Notes: generated from the letters alone by a model not told the origin. A stretch of DNA of 64,000 nt from Gammaproteobacteria bacterium (GCA_041395725.1 JAWKZW010000001.1:2790001-2854000); one strand, 5' to 3'; numbered from the stretch's first letter, positions 9,334-17,727 are shown. A program made the numbers and translations.

Positions 9334-9693
9334 TCAAGTATCATTGGGATCACCCATATCGATCCGCCAGTCATCTTTGTCGTACAGACCGGCACCTGAA
9401 TGGCCGTCTCTGAGTTCTGGCTGTTTCTCTTCGCCCATATCGGTCTGCTGGACGAGCCAAGCCGCTACCAGTAGAAACGCCATAAGCAAGGCCAGCCAGA
9501 ATGCCATGTACAGCAATACTCCGAGCACGACGAGCTTTACGCTCCAGAACAACACCTTCCCCAGTTCTTCCGGTAGCCCCTTCTTCGCCAGCCATTGAAT
9601 AGCTCGCGATTCCTGTCGCGTGAGACTGCGCCACGCAAGGCCCAGCCATCGGCCGGCGCGCTCGGTTTTCGTGATCGTCGGTGTCGCCTTCAT
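9334..9693 (-). CDS. DUF3742 family ICE membrane protein
   Basis: The 119-residue protein opens with a basic segment containing 'TERAGRWLGLAWRSLTR', typical of the DUF3742 family that accompanies conjugation genes of PFGI-1/clc-like integrative elements. A long hydrophobic stretch at about residues 49-84 (VLFWSVKLVVLGVLLYMAFW onward) gives one or two membrane helices, followed by an acidic hydrophilic tail. AGAGGA lies 7 bases before the ATG. It follows yhaV on the same strand by 20 bases, so it may share the toxin-antitoxin transcript. It is convergent with the DUF2188 gene. The exact role in conjugation is not known. Confidence 0.8.
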   Translation of the reverse strand: MKATPTITKTERAGRWLGLAWRSLTRQESRAIQWLAKKGLPEELGKVLFWSVKLVVLGVLLYMAFWLALLMAFLLVAAWLVQQTDMGEEKQPELRDGHSGAGLYDKDDWRIDMGDPNDT

Positions 9694-9713
9694 CGCTTTT
9701 TCCTCTTGGAGGA

Positions 9714-10178
9714 TTATCGCTTCTCCTTCTTCGACCAGTCGGATCGGCTTGCTGTCACGAGACTTTCCCAGTCATCCGGTGGGTTGCCTCGCTTGAGCAT
9801 CTTTTCGAACACCGCGTAGGGGTCGGACTTGCTGCCGGATGACCGTAATGTCTGATCATCGTTGACCCAGGCAAACACGATGGTCTTCGACCTGGAGTCG
9901 TAGCGGAAGAACAGCCGGAAGCGCCTTCCGATCTTAGCTCGCCGCCAGTGCCGGTGCTCTGGCCCTAGCGTGTTGCCCTGCCGGTATTCATCTCGCCCTG
10001 GATCACTGGGCACGATCTCCAGGATCAACTGCGTCAGCGCCCTGAACAATTTGACGTTGGCGTTACTCTCGTAGCCTTTCGGGTCACTCCGCTGTGCACG
10101 CTCGGCGGCTGCGTGCAGCTTCTGCAATTGCTCCACGATGCAGTCATGGAACAACAGTATCCATCCATGGCGCTGCAT
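9714..10178 (-). CDS. yhaV: Type II toxin YhaV (ribonuclease)
   Basis: YhaV is the RNase toxin of the PrlF-YhaV module. The 154-residue length equals the usual YhaV. The sequence shows the family pattern: 'GWILLFHDC' at the N-terminus, 'YRQGNTLGPEHRHWRRAKIG' in the centre, 'RLFFRYDS..KTIVFAWVNDD' and 'YAVFEKMLKRGNPPDDW' near the end. Its ATG shares one base with the stop codon of prlF (TGATG), a typical coupled antitoxin-toxin arrangement. The module lies between the relaxase and DUF3742 genes, where it may stabilise the element. Stabilisation is inference; the family assignment is firm. Confidence 0.92.
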   Translation of the reverse strand: MQRHGWILLFHDCIVEQLQKLHAAAERAQRSDPKGYESNANVKLFRALTQLILEIVPSDPGRDEYRQGNTLGPEHRHWRRAKIGRRFRLFFRYDSRSKTIVFAWVNDDQTLRSSGSKSDPYAVFEKMLKRGNPPDDWESLVTASRSDWSKKEKR

Positions 10179-10495
10179 CAAAGGGCTACTTCGCCTTCGA
10201 TGTCCTCATTGATATCCACCGAGTGTTCCAGATTCGCCAGCATGGCCTGGGCAAGATCGTCCGGCAGGTTGCCAACGTGCTTACCCTGGCGGATGTCCTG
10301 CTCCAGCAATCCCAGGAAGGCACCGATGGCCGGGTCTTCATGTTTGGCGTCGGCACGGGTGACGATCACTTCGCCGCCGCGCAGTTCAAAGGACACCTTG
10401 CCCCCGGTGGTCACACCCAGGGCTTGTCGAATTGTCTTGGGCAAGGTGATCTGCCCTTTGGAAGTCAGGGTAGCTTGTTCATTGATGCCAGGCAT
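10178..10495 (-). CDS. prlF: Antitoxin PrlF (SohA), AbrB-like
   Basis: The 105-residue protein has an N-terminal swapped-hairpin AbrB-type DNA-binding segment ('ATLTSKGQITLPKTIRQALG', then 'GGKVSFELRGGEVIV') and an acidic C-terminal half that would bind the toxin. This is the antitoxin and autorepressor of YhaV. I chose ATG 10495 because AGGAG lies 7 bases upstream and because a promoter just above places the transcript start near 10522. An in-frame ATG at 10522 would be almost leaderless. The open frame continues to 10657, but there it runs through the promoter and palindrome. Confidence 0.9.
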   Translation of the reverse strand: MPGINEQATLTSKGQITLPKTIRQALGVTTGGKVSFELRGGEVIVTRADAKHEDPAIGAFLGLLEQDIRQGKHVGNLPDDLAQAMLANLEHSVDINEDIEGEVAL

Positions 10496-10528
10496 GGTCG
10501 GGCTCCTGTCGGTGATACTCATGCCTAT

Positions 10529-10557
10529 AGGGTAAGGATTATTCCTTACCTTGTCAA
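10529..10557 (-). promoter_or_regulatory. prlF-yhaV promoter with embedded palindromic operator
   Basis: On the minus strand a perfect -35 TTGACA (10552-10557) is followed by a 17-bp spacer and TACCCT (10529-10534) as a possible -10. A palindrome with 8-bp arms GGTAAGGA/TCCTTACC around TTAT (10531-10550) fills the spacer and overlaps the -10. Antitoxin bound here would block RNA polymerase, as expected for autoregulation of this type II module. The binding itself is inferred. Confidence 0.65.
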
Positions 10558-10831
10558 TCCTGGCTTCCCCCGGTGTATTTTGCGGTCGCATGTCCCTCTC
10601 CTGTTGTTGCTGAAAGCACCGATGGTAGACAAGGTACAGCCAGCCTTCCGCAAACAATACGGAACCGCACGAATCCTATTTATTGTGGCTGGATACCATG
10701 GGCTAACTTATACCCTAGGGCTCATTAAGGGCCAAAGGGCTGGGAAGGGGCAAGGGAATGGTAGGAAGGGGAAAGGCTCTACCCGAAAAGGCCAAAAGGC
10801 CCCAGCCCGGTCACACTGTTCGGGGTTTCAG

Positions 10832-12628
10832 ATGTTTTCCCTGTTCCAACGTAAAAGCGTCCGCCTGACCGCCGGCGAACCACAAGCCCCCGTCTCGGAG
10901 ATGCCCAAAGGGCTGACGCGACCTGAGTCGGCCGCGTCTCTGCTGGCAACGCCTCGCCGGCGGAAACTGCTGGAACACATCTGGCAGCGGACGTCACTAT
11001 CTCGTCGTCAATTCAACACTCTGTACCTGGCACCCCTGGAACGCTACGCGGAACTGGTCCAACAATTCCCGGCCTCTGAGGGGCATCACCACGCCTATCC
11101 TGGCGGAATGCTCGACCACAGCCTGGAAATCGTCGCCTATGCGCTCAAGTTGCGACAGTCCTACCTGCTGCCCGCCGGTACCACCCCGGAGACCCAGGCC
11201 GCCCAGGCGGAGGCCTGGACCGCGGCCACCGCCTATGCGGCGCTGCTGCACGACATTGGCAAAATCGCCGTCGACCTGCATGTGGAGCATACCGATGGCT
11301 CCCTCTGGCACCCCTGGCACGGTTCATTGCAGCGGCCATACCGGTTTCGTTATCGCAAGGACAGGGAGTACCGCCTGCACAGTGCCGCTACTGGACTCCT
11401 GTACACCCGGCTCCTCGATCGTGAAATCCTTGACTGGCTCAGCCAGTATCCCGATCTGTGGGCTGCCTTGCTGTATGTCCTGGCCGGGCAATATGAGCAT
11501 GCCGGCACCCTCGGCGAGCTGGTAATACAGGCTGACCAGGCCTCGGTTGCCCAGGAACTCGGTGGCGACCCTGGCAAGGCGATCGCCGCGCCCAAACATA
11601 CCCTGCAGCGGAAACTGCTGGATGGCCTGCGCTATCTGCTCAGGGAAGAGTTCAAACTTAACCAGCCCCAGGCCTCCGATGGCTGGCTGACTCAGGATGC
11701 CTTGTGGCTGGTGAGCAAGACCGTTTCCGACAAGCTGCGCGCCTATCTGCTGTCCCAGGGCATTGAAGGCATACCCTCCAACAACACTGCTCTGTTCAAT
11801 ATCATGCAGGACCACGGCATCGCACAGCCCACACCGGACGACAAAGCGATCTGGAAGGCGACCGTGACCAGCGATGGGGGCTGGTCGCACAGTTTCACGT
11901 TCCTGAAGCTATCACCGGCTGCAATTTGGGAAGCAGCCGACCGACCGCCTGCATTCACGGGGAACGTTGACGTCGATCAAGGGGAAGAGGATACGCCTGC
12001 ACCCAGCGAAGGGAATGCCGGCCATCATGTGCCCGACGCCGATCTGGATCAGTCTGGGCCGACAGAATCAGTTATGGCAGACGATGGCGTAAACGCGCTG
12101 CTCAACCTACTGGATGACTCCTCGGCACCTACAACAGCCGACCCGCCGCAACCTCCAAAAGAAGAAGTCGTCGCTCCAGTGCCGGATGAGGAGCCAGAGC
12201 GGAGAAATGCCTCACCTTCCGGCGAACACTTCATGGAATGGCTGCGTCAGCGCATCCAGGCTCGAAAACTCATCATCAACGACGCCAAGGCGCTGGTACA
12301 CACCGTAGACGGTACCGTGTATCTCGTCAGCCCGGGGGTGTTCCAGCGTTATGCCCAGGAGCATCCCCAGATAGCGAAGCTTGCCAAGACAGAGAAGCTC
12401 TCAGACTGGCAGTGGGCTCAGAAGAAGTTCGAAAAGTTGGGACTGCACCGCAAGCAAGACAATGGGCTGAACATCTGGACTTGCGAAGTCACCGGGCCAC
12501 GCAAGTCGCGGCGGTTGCATGGCTACTTGTTGGCAGATGGCTCGGTGTTGTTCAACGAACCAATTCTAAATAATCCGTATTTGACGCTTTCGGTTGGCGA
12601 AGCTCAGTCCAACAGTGGTGCTACATAA
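10832..12628 (+). CDS. MobH-family TraI relaxase (TraI_2/HD-type)
   Basis: MobH relaxases nick the transfer origin of ICEs and related elements. The 598-residue protein has an N-terminal TraI_2 domain with the HD-hydrolase-like metal motifs: 'HHHAYPGGMLDHSLE' around residues 90-104 and 'ALLHDIGK' some 45 residues later. A low-complexity acidic/proline linker (roughly residues 375-460) leads to a C-terminal TraI_2_C-like domain starting 'FMEWLRQRIQ'. I chose ATG 10832, where family homology begins. The open frame runs back to 10094, but that part overlaps prlF and yhaV on the other strand and has no family similarity. The stop lies 3 bases from the convergent integrase stop. No oriT was located. 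Confidence 0.85.
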   Translation: MFSLFQRKSVRLTAGEPQAPVSEMPKGLTRPESAASLLATPRRRKLLEHIWQRTSLSRRQFNTLYLAPLERYAELVQQFPASEGHHHAYPGGMLDHSLEIVAYALKLRQSYLLPAGTTPETQAAQAEAWTAATAYAALLHDIGKIAVDLHVEHTDGSLWHPWHGSLQRPYRFRYRKDREYRLHSAATGLLYTRLLDREILDWLSQYPDLWAALLYVLAGQYEHAGTLGELVIQADQASVAQELGGDPGKAIAAPKHTLQRKLLDGLRYLLREEFKLNQPQASDGWLTQDALWLVSKTVSDKLRAYLLSQGIEGIPSNNTALFNIMQDHGIAQPTPDDKAIWKATVTSDGGWSHSFTFLKLSPAAIWEAADRPPAFTGNVDVDQGEEDTPAPSEGNAGHHVPDADLDQSGPTESVMADDGVNALLNLLDDSSAPTTADPPQPPKEEVVAPVPDEEPERRNASPSGEHFMEWLRQRIQARKLIINDAKALVHTVDGTVYLVSPGVFQRYAQEHPQIAKLAKTEKLSDWQWAQKKFEKLGLHRKQDNGLNIWTCEVTGPRKSRRLHGYLLADGSVLFNEPILNNPYLTLSVGEAQSNSGAT

Positions 12629-12631
12629 AGC

Positions 12632-13906
12632 TTAGCCCGCTCTGCGAGCACGAGCACCAATCTTCTTGGATGTCGGCTTGGAAGCTGACTCAGATGTATT
12701 TACAGCCGCCTCTTCTGCTGCCGAAAGATAATCAGCCCATGCCTGCATCATTTCACGGCGCTGGGAGAGCAGGATTGCCTTATTGTAAGTTGCGCGCACC
12801 TTGTTGCTTTCGACGTGGGCTAGCTGGCGCTCAATGGCATCGGGACGGAAACCCTGCTCGTTGGCCCAAGTGGAAAAAGTGGTTCGCCAACAGTGGGGTG
12901 TTGTTCTCGGCCCCAGATTCATGTCACGCATGGCATACGACAATCTGTTGGGCGTCGTGAACCCCTTGCCGCTACGGTGAGGAAACAGATAGCGTCCACC
13001 TTCGGTAATTGGCCGAAGGTCTTCGATCACCTGGATTGCCTGATCAGAAAGAGGGCAGACGTGGTCGCGTCCGGCTTTCATCTTCTCCCCCGGTCGGCGC
13101 CATACTTGTTCCTCAAAATCAAACTCGTTCCACTCTGCATCGGCTGCTTCGCCGGGTCGGCAGGCAGTTAGTGCAATGAGTCGCAGACACAGGGCAGTTT
13201 CTGGGTAGCCACGGTAAGCCCGAAGCTCTCGATAGAAGGCGCGGGTCTGCTCGGCGGTCAAGACGGCCTTGCTTTGGCTGGGAGGTATCTTGAGCAGTCC
13301 GCGCAGCGTTGGTATCGGGTTGGCGTCGGCCAAGCCCCGTACGATTGCATACTCAAAAATTGCGTTCAGGTCGCCCTTCACATGAATCCCGGCCCAGGCA
13401 CCGTGGGCTTTGCAGGCCTCCAGGACGGGACGTATCTCTTTGACTCCGATCTCACTGATTGGAATCTCGGCCAGCTTCGGTGCGAGGTATTTCCGGATAC
13501 GGCTTTCCTTGGCGCGGTACGAGCCTGGCTTGTAGCTCGCTTTCACCTCAGCCAGATAAGCAGCCGAGACTTTGGCAAAAGAGCTTTCCATGGCTCGCTT
13601 GCGTTCTTCGAGTGTCTCGATATTGCGCCGCTTTATCTCTTGGCGGTCGTGCGATGGGTGAATGCCTTGCTTGACGAGCTGCCGTGCCGAGTCCCGCTCC
13701 GTTCGGGCATCTGATAGGCCTACATCAGGGTAGGGGCCGATAGCGTAAAGATTCTCCTTGCCATCAATGCGGTACTTCCAGCGCCAGAGCTTGCTGCCAT
13801 TTGGTTTGACCAAGAGGAACAGGCCGCCGCCATCACTGAGCTTATACGAGCGTGATTCCGGCTTCGCCGCCCTGACTTTGAGTTCGGTAAGTAGATCCTT
13901 TGGCAT
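12632..13906 (-). CDS. int: P4-type tyrosine integrase of the ICE
   Basis: The 424-residue site-specific recombinase has the N-terminal Arm-binding DUF4102 domain ('KVRAAKP..RSYKLSDGGGLFLLV', 'WRWKYRIDGKEN'), a core-binding domain and the catalytic domain with Arg in 'TACRPGEA', the His-x-x-Arg box in 'HCWRTTF' and the tyrosine in 'RATYNKAIL'. ATG 13906 is preceded by GGAGGT at good spacing; the open frame extends to 13993 through repeat sequence and is not used. The start faces the chromosomal gene ychF, as usual when the attachment site lies just upstream of a P4-type int. It is convergent with the relaxase gene. It marks the right end of the element. Confidence 0.92.
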   Translation of the reverse strand: MPKDLLTELKVRAAKPESRSYKLSDGGGLFLLVKPNGSKLWRWKYRIDGKENLYAIGPYPDVGLSDARTERDSARQLVKQGIHPSHDRQEIKRRNIETLEERKRAMESSFAKVSAAYLAEVKASYKPGSYRAKESRIRKYLAPKLAEIPISEIGVKEIRPVLEACKAHGAWAGIHVKGDLNAIFEYAIVRGLADANPIPTLRGLLKIPPSQSKAVLTAEQTRAFYRELRAYRGYPETALCLRLIALTACRPGEAADAEWNEFDFEEQVWRRPGEKMKAGRDHVCPLSDQAIQVIEDLRPITEGGRYLFPHRSGKGFTTPNRLSYAMRDMNLGPRTTPHCWRTTFSTWANEQGFRPDAIERQLAHVESNKVRATYNKAILLSQRREMMQAWADYLSAAEEAAVNTSESASKPTSKKIGARARRAG

Positions 13907-13921
13907 TGGCACCTCCAGGAT

Positions 13922-13931
13922 GGGGGGGGGG
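13922..13931. repeat. G10 homopolymer upstream of int
   Basis: Ten consecutive G (C10 in the sense of int) lie 15 bases before the integrase start, just beyond its ribosome-binding site. Such tracts slip in replication and can change leader spacing or promoter strength. No effect is proven. Confidence 0.6.
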
Positions 13932-13933
13932 CG

Positions 13934-13977
13934 GTACCCCCAAAATTTTTGAGCAGTACCCCCAACTGTACCCCCAA
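13934..13977. repeat. Three direct repeats GTACCCCCAA, possible integrase arm sites
   Basis: The 10-mer GTACCCCCAA occurs at 13934-13943, 13956-13965 and 13968-13977, with starts 22 and 12 bases apart. Short direct repeats next to int, between it and the chromosome, are the expected form of arm-type binding sites for the N-terminal domain of P4-type integrases. The function is inferred from position. Confidence 0.6.
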
Positions 13978-14000
13978 AAATCCTGGAATGCAAAATCCAA

Positions 14001-14099
14001 CAGTAGACGTCGGCGGCTCAGAAGACCCAGGCTTTTTCAATGTAAGCTGTTGATTTTACGTTATATGCTTAGTCTATGGGCGGCTACTAACGTCTACTG
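14001..14099. repeat. Separated 10-bp inverted repeat at ICE-chromosome junction
   Basis: CAGTAGACGT (14001-14010) and its exact reverse complement ACGTCTACTG (14090-14099) bracket a 79-bp stretch between int and ychF. It could be part of the attachment region or bind an excisionase. The true junction base cannot be fixed because the other end of the element is outside the window. Confidence 0.45.
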
Positions 14100-14116
14100 A
14101 GGTATAGGAGAAATGA

Positions 14117-15208
14117 TCAGACATTGAAGCGGAAGTGGATGACGTCGCCGTCCTGAACGATGTATTCCTTGCCTTCCAGTCGCCACTTACCGGCGTCCCG
14201 GGCGCCCGTCTCGCCGTTATTGTCGATAAAGTCCTGGTAGCCTATTACCTCGGCACGGATAAAGCCTTTTTCAAAGTCAGTGTGGATCACGGCGGCGGCT
14301 TTGGGAGCCGTCGCGCCCACCTTGACGGTCCACGCGCGCACTTCTTTTTCGCCGGCGGTGAAAAATGTCTGCAGGCCCAGCAACTGGTAGGCGGCGCGTA
14401 TCACCCGATCCAGCCCTGGTTCTTCCATGCCCAGGTCCTGCAGGAACTCGGTTTTTTCCTCATCGTCCAGTTCGGCAATTTCCGCTTCCAGCTTATTGCA
14501 GATAGCGACCAGTTGAGCGCCTTCAGTGAGGGCGATATCCCTTACCTTGTCCAGGTGAGGGTTGTTCTCAAAGCCGTTCTCGTCCACGTTGGCAATATAG
14601 AGTACCGGTTTGACAGTCAGCAGGTGAAACTCGTACAGCGCCGCCAGGTCTTCCTTGCCGAGTGCCATTGTGCGTACCGGCTTCGCTTCGTCCAGGTGCA
14701 ATTTCACCCGTTCCAGCAGTTGTGTCACGCGCAGCGCATCCTTGTCGCCGCTCTTTGCGACACGGGATACCCGGTTCAGACCCTTCTCGATACTCTCAAG
14801 GTCGGCAAGTGCCAGCTCGGTGTTGATGGTTTCTATATCCGAAGCAGGGTTAATCTGGTTGGCCACGTGGGTGACGTTCTCATCTTCGAAGCAGCGTACC
14901 ACGTGGGCAATCGCGTCGGTTTCCCGGATGTTGGCCAGGAACTGGTTGCCCAGCCCTTCGCCTTTCGACGCGCCGGCTACCAGGCCGGCGATATCGGTGA
15001 ATTCCACCGTGGTTGGCACAACCCGCTGCGGCTCGACGATTGCCGATAATTTATCGAGCCGTTCGTCAGGCACCGGCACCACGCCGGAGTTGGGTTCAAT
15101 GGTGCAGAATGGGAAATTCTCGGCGGCGATACCTGCTTTGGTCAGGGCATTGAAGAGGGTGGATTTGCCAACATTAGGCAATCCGACGATGCCACATTTA
15201 ACGCTCAT
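14117..15208 (-). CDS. ychF: Redox-regulated ribosome-binding ATPase YchF (OLA1-type)
   Basis: YchF is an Obg-family P-loop protein that prefers ATP and binds ribosomes. All 363 residues match the family: G1 'GLPNVGKST' at about 8-16, 'DIAGLV' for the G3 region, the variant G4 'NVDEN' that marks ATP rather than GTP use, and a C-terminal TGS domain ending 'YIVQDGDVIHFRFNV'. Length is the same as the E. coli protein. It is the last gene of the leftward pth-ychF arrangement. Its 3' end faces the integrase, so the element may have inserted beside or within its last bases; the coding sequence looks complete. Confidence 0.97.
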   Translation of the reverse strand: MSVKCGIVGLPNVGKSTLFNALTKAGIAAENFPFCTIEPNSGVVPVPDERLDKLSAIVEPQRVVPTTVEFTDIAGLVAGASKGEGLGNQFLANIRETDAIAHVVRCFEDENVTHVANQINPASDIETINTELALADLESIEKGLNRVSRVAKSGDKDALRVTQLLERVKLHLDEAKPVRTMALGKEDLAALYEFHLLTVKPVLYIANVDENGFENNPHLDKVRDIALTEGAQLVAICNKLEAEIAELDDEEKTEFLQDLGMEEPGLDRVIRAAYQLLGLQTFFTAGEKEVRAWTVKVGATAPKAAAVIHTDFEKGFIRAEVIGYQDFIDNNGETGARDAGKWRLEGKEYIVQDGDVIHFRFNV

Positions 15209-15250
15209 AATTCAGATCCGTTTATAAAGAGTCCGGGGCCGGGGAGTCGG

Positions 15251-15838
15251 TCAGTTTTGGGTATGCAGCAGGCGCATGGCTTCTTCCCACCTGCCTGTCA
15301 CGGCCTGGGGCATCACCCGGATCGCCGCATCAATGTCCGCCATGATTATTTCCGCCTCGGATTTCGAAGGGTCGGAAAGCACATAGTTGGCAACCATCGA
15401 TTTATGTCCTGGATGTCCTACGCCGATGCGCAACCGGTAGAACTCATTGTTCCCACCCAGCGCGTTGATGATATCCCGGATCCCGTTGTGGCCACCATGA
15501 CCGCCACCTTCCTTGAACCGGGTTACACCAACGTCGAAATCAATCTCATCGTAGGCCACCAGCAGGTGCTGTGGCTCGATCTTGAAGAATCGGCAGACCG
15601 CCGCGACGGATCGTCCGGAATGATTCATGAAGGTGGCTGGAATGAGAAGTTTAACGTCCCGGCCATCAATCGTTACGTTGCCGAACGCACCGGCGAATTT
15701 GGATTCATGTCGTAACTGCCCGTGATAGTGCCGGCATAGCTCGTCGAGGAAGAGCGCTCCGGCATTATGCCGATTGGACTGGTATTGCGAGCCTGGATTT
15801 CCCAGGCCCACAATCAGTTCGATGGGGTTGCCTTGCAT
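15251..15838 (-). CDS. pth: Peptidyl-tRNA hydrolase
   Basis: Pth releases tRNA from peptidyl-tRNA that has dropped off the ribosome. The 195-residue protein has 'IVGLGNPGSQYQSNRHNAG' with the catalytic His in 'NRHNAG', the 'FMNHSG' motif, 'VAYDEIDF' with the catalytic Asp, and 'GGHGGHNGIRDI'. Length is typical. It lies 38 bases downstream of rplY and 42 bases upstream of ychF on the same strand, a standard gammaproteobacterial cluster. Confidence 0.97.
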   Translation of the reverse strand: MQGNPIELIVGLGNPGSQYQSNRHNAGALFLDELCRHYHGQLRHESKFAGAFGNVTIDGRDVKLLIPATFMNHSGRSVAAVCRFFKIEPQHLLVAYDEIDFDVGVTRFKEGGGHGGHNGIRDIINALGGNNEFYRLRIGVGHPGHKSMVANYVLSDPSKSEAEIIMADIDAAIRVMPQAVTGRWEEAMRLLHTQN

Positions 15839-15876
15839 TGGAGTTTCCCGCAGGGCCAGGCAGGGCCGACCCGGTC

Positions 15877-16545
15877 CTAGTCAGACTCGTTTTCGCCCTT
15901 GCCAGCAGCTGGCGCTTCAGGCGCTTCGGCATCCTCGTCGGATGCTTCCTTCTCTGCAGCCATCGGTGCCATGATATTCACAATCACTTCATCGGCATGT
16001 TCACCACCGTGAGCGAGAGCTACGCTGGTAACGCCTTCAGGCATCGGGATGTCGGACAGGTGCAGGGCATCACCGACGCCCAGTTCCAGCAGGTCCACTT
16101 CCAGGTATTCCGGCAGCTTGCCTGGCAGACAGGAGACTTCGGTTTCAGTGATGATCTTGTTGATAACACCATTTTCCAACTTGTGACCCTTACACTTCTC
16201 TTCATTGAGAAAGTGAATCGGTACATTCACGGTGATCTCTTCATCGGCGCGGACGCGCAGGAAGTCGGCATGCATGATGAAAGGCTTGGCCGGATGGCGC
16301 TGCAGGGCCTTGATGATCACCTGTTCGGAGTCTTTACCTACCTTGAGGGTGATGATGTGGGAGAAGAACGCCTCGTTCTCCACCGCATGACTGATTGCAT
16401 CATGAGACAGAGTGATCGACAGGGGGTCCTGATTGCCGCCATAGACAATGGCGGGGATTTCTTTGTTCAGACGACGCAGGCGGCGGCTCGCACCTTTCCC
16501 CAGGTCAGTCCGAACTTTAGCTTCAAGTTCAAAGGCGTCAGACAT
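15877..16545 (-). CDS. rplY: 50S ribosomal protein bL25, long Ctc/TL5 form
   Basis: bL25 binds 5S rRNA. At 222 residues this is the long two-domain Ctc form: an N-terminal L25 domain ('LEAKVRTDLGKGASRRLRR', 'AIVYGG') and a C-terminal beta domain ('VSCLPGKLPEYLEVDL', 'GDALHLSDI'). A charged alanine/glutamate tail follows. Pseudomonads also carry this long form, whereas E. coli has only the short one. GGAGG lies 5 bases before ATG 16545. It is the first gene of rplY-pth-ychF and is separated from prs by a terminator. Confidence 0.96.
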   Translation of the reverse strand: MSDAFELEAKVRTDLGKGASRRLRRLNKEIPAIVYGGNQDPLSITLSHDAISHAVENEAFFSHIITLKVGKDSEQVIIKALQRHPAKPFIMHADFLRVRADEEITVNVPIHFLNEEKCKGHKLENGVINKIITETEVSCLPGKLPEYLEVDLLELGVGDALHLSDIPMPEGVTSVALAHGGEHADEVIVNIMAPMAAEKEASDEDAEAPEAPAAGKGENESD

Positions 16546-16624
16546 AGTGTCCTCCGTTAGCGTGTAACCGGCTCGCGACCAGCCAGTGGTTACACTGATG
16601 GATTGATAAGTTAATTTTCAAGGT

Positions 16625-16658
16625 AAAAAAAACAGGCCGATCCGAAGAATCGGTCTGT
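16625..16658 (-). terminator. Rho-independent terminator of prs
   Basis: Read on the minus strand, a 10-bp stem (ACAGACCGAT/ATCGGCCTGT, one wobble) with a 7-base loop is followed by a run of T (plus-strand A run 16625-16631). It lies 28 bases after the prs stop and separates prs from rplY. Confidence 0.88.
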
Positions 16659-16685
16659 CCCACTATTCAGTGCGCTGTCGACCGC

Positions 16686-17633
16686 TCAGGTATTGTCGAA
16701 CATCGCGCTGATAGATTCTTCGTTGCTGACCCGGCGAATCGATTCGGCCAGTAATTTGGCCATGCTCAACTGGCGGATCTTTCGGCATTTGACACCGGCC
16801 TGACTGAGAGGAATGGTGTCAGTAACCACCAGCGAATCCATGCTGGAATTTTCAATATTCTCAATGGCCGCACCCGACAGTACCGGATGAGTGCAATAGG
16901 CGACGACCTGGGCGGCACCGTGCTCTTTCAGGGCATCGGCTGCCTTGCAGAGCGTGCCGGCGGTATCGACGATGTCGTCCACTATCAGGCAGCAGCGGTC
17001 TTTCACGTCACCGATAATGTGCATCACCTGCGCTTCGTTGGCCTGGGGGCGACGTTTGTCGATAATTGCCAGATCCACATTCAGTTGCTTGGCGACAGCC
17101 CGTGCCCGGACCACGCCGCCGATGTCCGGCGAAACGACCAGCAGGTTATCGTAGCGCTGTCGCTCAATATCATCGGTCAATACCGGGGAGCCGTACACGT
17201 TATCCACCGGGATGCTGAAAAATCCCTGGATCTGCTCGGCATGCAGGTCAACCGTCAAGACACGGTTAATTCCCACGGTGCTGATCATGTCTGCTACCAC
17301 TTTCGCGCTGATGGCGACCCGCGCCGAGCGAACCCGGCGATCCTGCCTGGCGTAGCCGAAGTAGGGAATCACCGCAGTGATGCGGTTGGCGGAAGCCCGG
17401 TGCAGGGCGTCGGCGGTGAGCATCAACTCCATGATGCTGTCATTGGCAGGTGCACAGGTAGGCTGGATGATGAATACATCCTTGCCCCGCACATTCTCAT
17501 TGAGCTCAACTGATATTTCGCCGTCGCTGAAATTGGTGATGCTGGCATTGCCCAGCGGGACACCAATGTGTCTGGCAATATTGTGTGCCAGCGCCGGATT
17601 GGCATTCCCGGCAAACACCATCAAATTACTCAC
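16686..17633 (-). CDS. prs: Ribose-phosphate pyrophosphokinase (PRPP synthetase)
   Basis: Prs makes PRPP from ribose-5-phosphate and ATP for nucleotide, histidine and tryptophan synthesis. The 315-residue protein is full length, with 'FAGNANPALA' at the start, 'SDGEISVELNENVRGKDVF', the ATP-binding 'YFGYARQDRR', and the PRPP loop 'CLIVDDIVDTAGT'. The start is GTG; two GTG codons lie in a row (17636 and 17633) and I chose the second, which gives the E. coli length, behind an AGGAATAAAGA leader. It has its own terminator downstream. It follows tRNA-Gln and ispE on the same strand, the usual order in this lineage. Confidence 0.96.
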   Translation of the reverse strand: MSNLMVFAGNANPALAHNIARHIGVPLGNASITNFSDGEISVELNENVRGKDVFIIQPTCAPANDSIMELMLTADALHRASANRITAVIPYFGYARQDRRVRSARVAISAKVVADMISTVGINRVLTVDLHAEQIQGFFSIPVDNVYGSPVLTDDIERQRYDNLLVVSPDIGGVVRARAVAKQLNVDLAIIDKRRPQANEAQVMHIIGDVKDRCCLIVDDIVDTAGTLCKAADALKEHGAAQVVAYCTHPVLSGAAIENIENSSMDSLVVTDTIPLSQAGVKCRKIRQLSMAKLLAESIRRVSNEESISAMFDNT

Positions 17634-17727
17634 CACTCTTTATTCCTATCGGGCAGGGGATTTTGTGCTGTTGGTTTGTTGCTTCTGGTCGGATTCTGGT
17701 TTGTCAGTTAGCTGGTTATCTATCTTT

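Noticed and set aside
10737..10808. 8-bp inverted repeat GGGCTGGG/CCCAGCCC before the relaxase, considered as oriT
   Set aside because: Arms are short, 56 bases apart and GC-biased, with no nick-site motif that I can recognise.
10094..10831. Upstream extension of the relaxase frame by 246 codons
   Set aside because: It runs opposite to prlF and yhaV, through their promoter and operator, and shows no relaxase similarity; the relaxase homology begins after ATG 10832.
14135..15049. 304-codon plus-strand frame opposite ychF
   Set aside because: It is the antisense shadow of a conserved full-length gene and has no similarity of its own; the same holds for the long frames opposite gatA, gatB, rhlB and prs.
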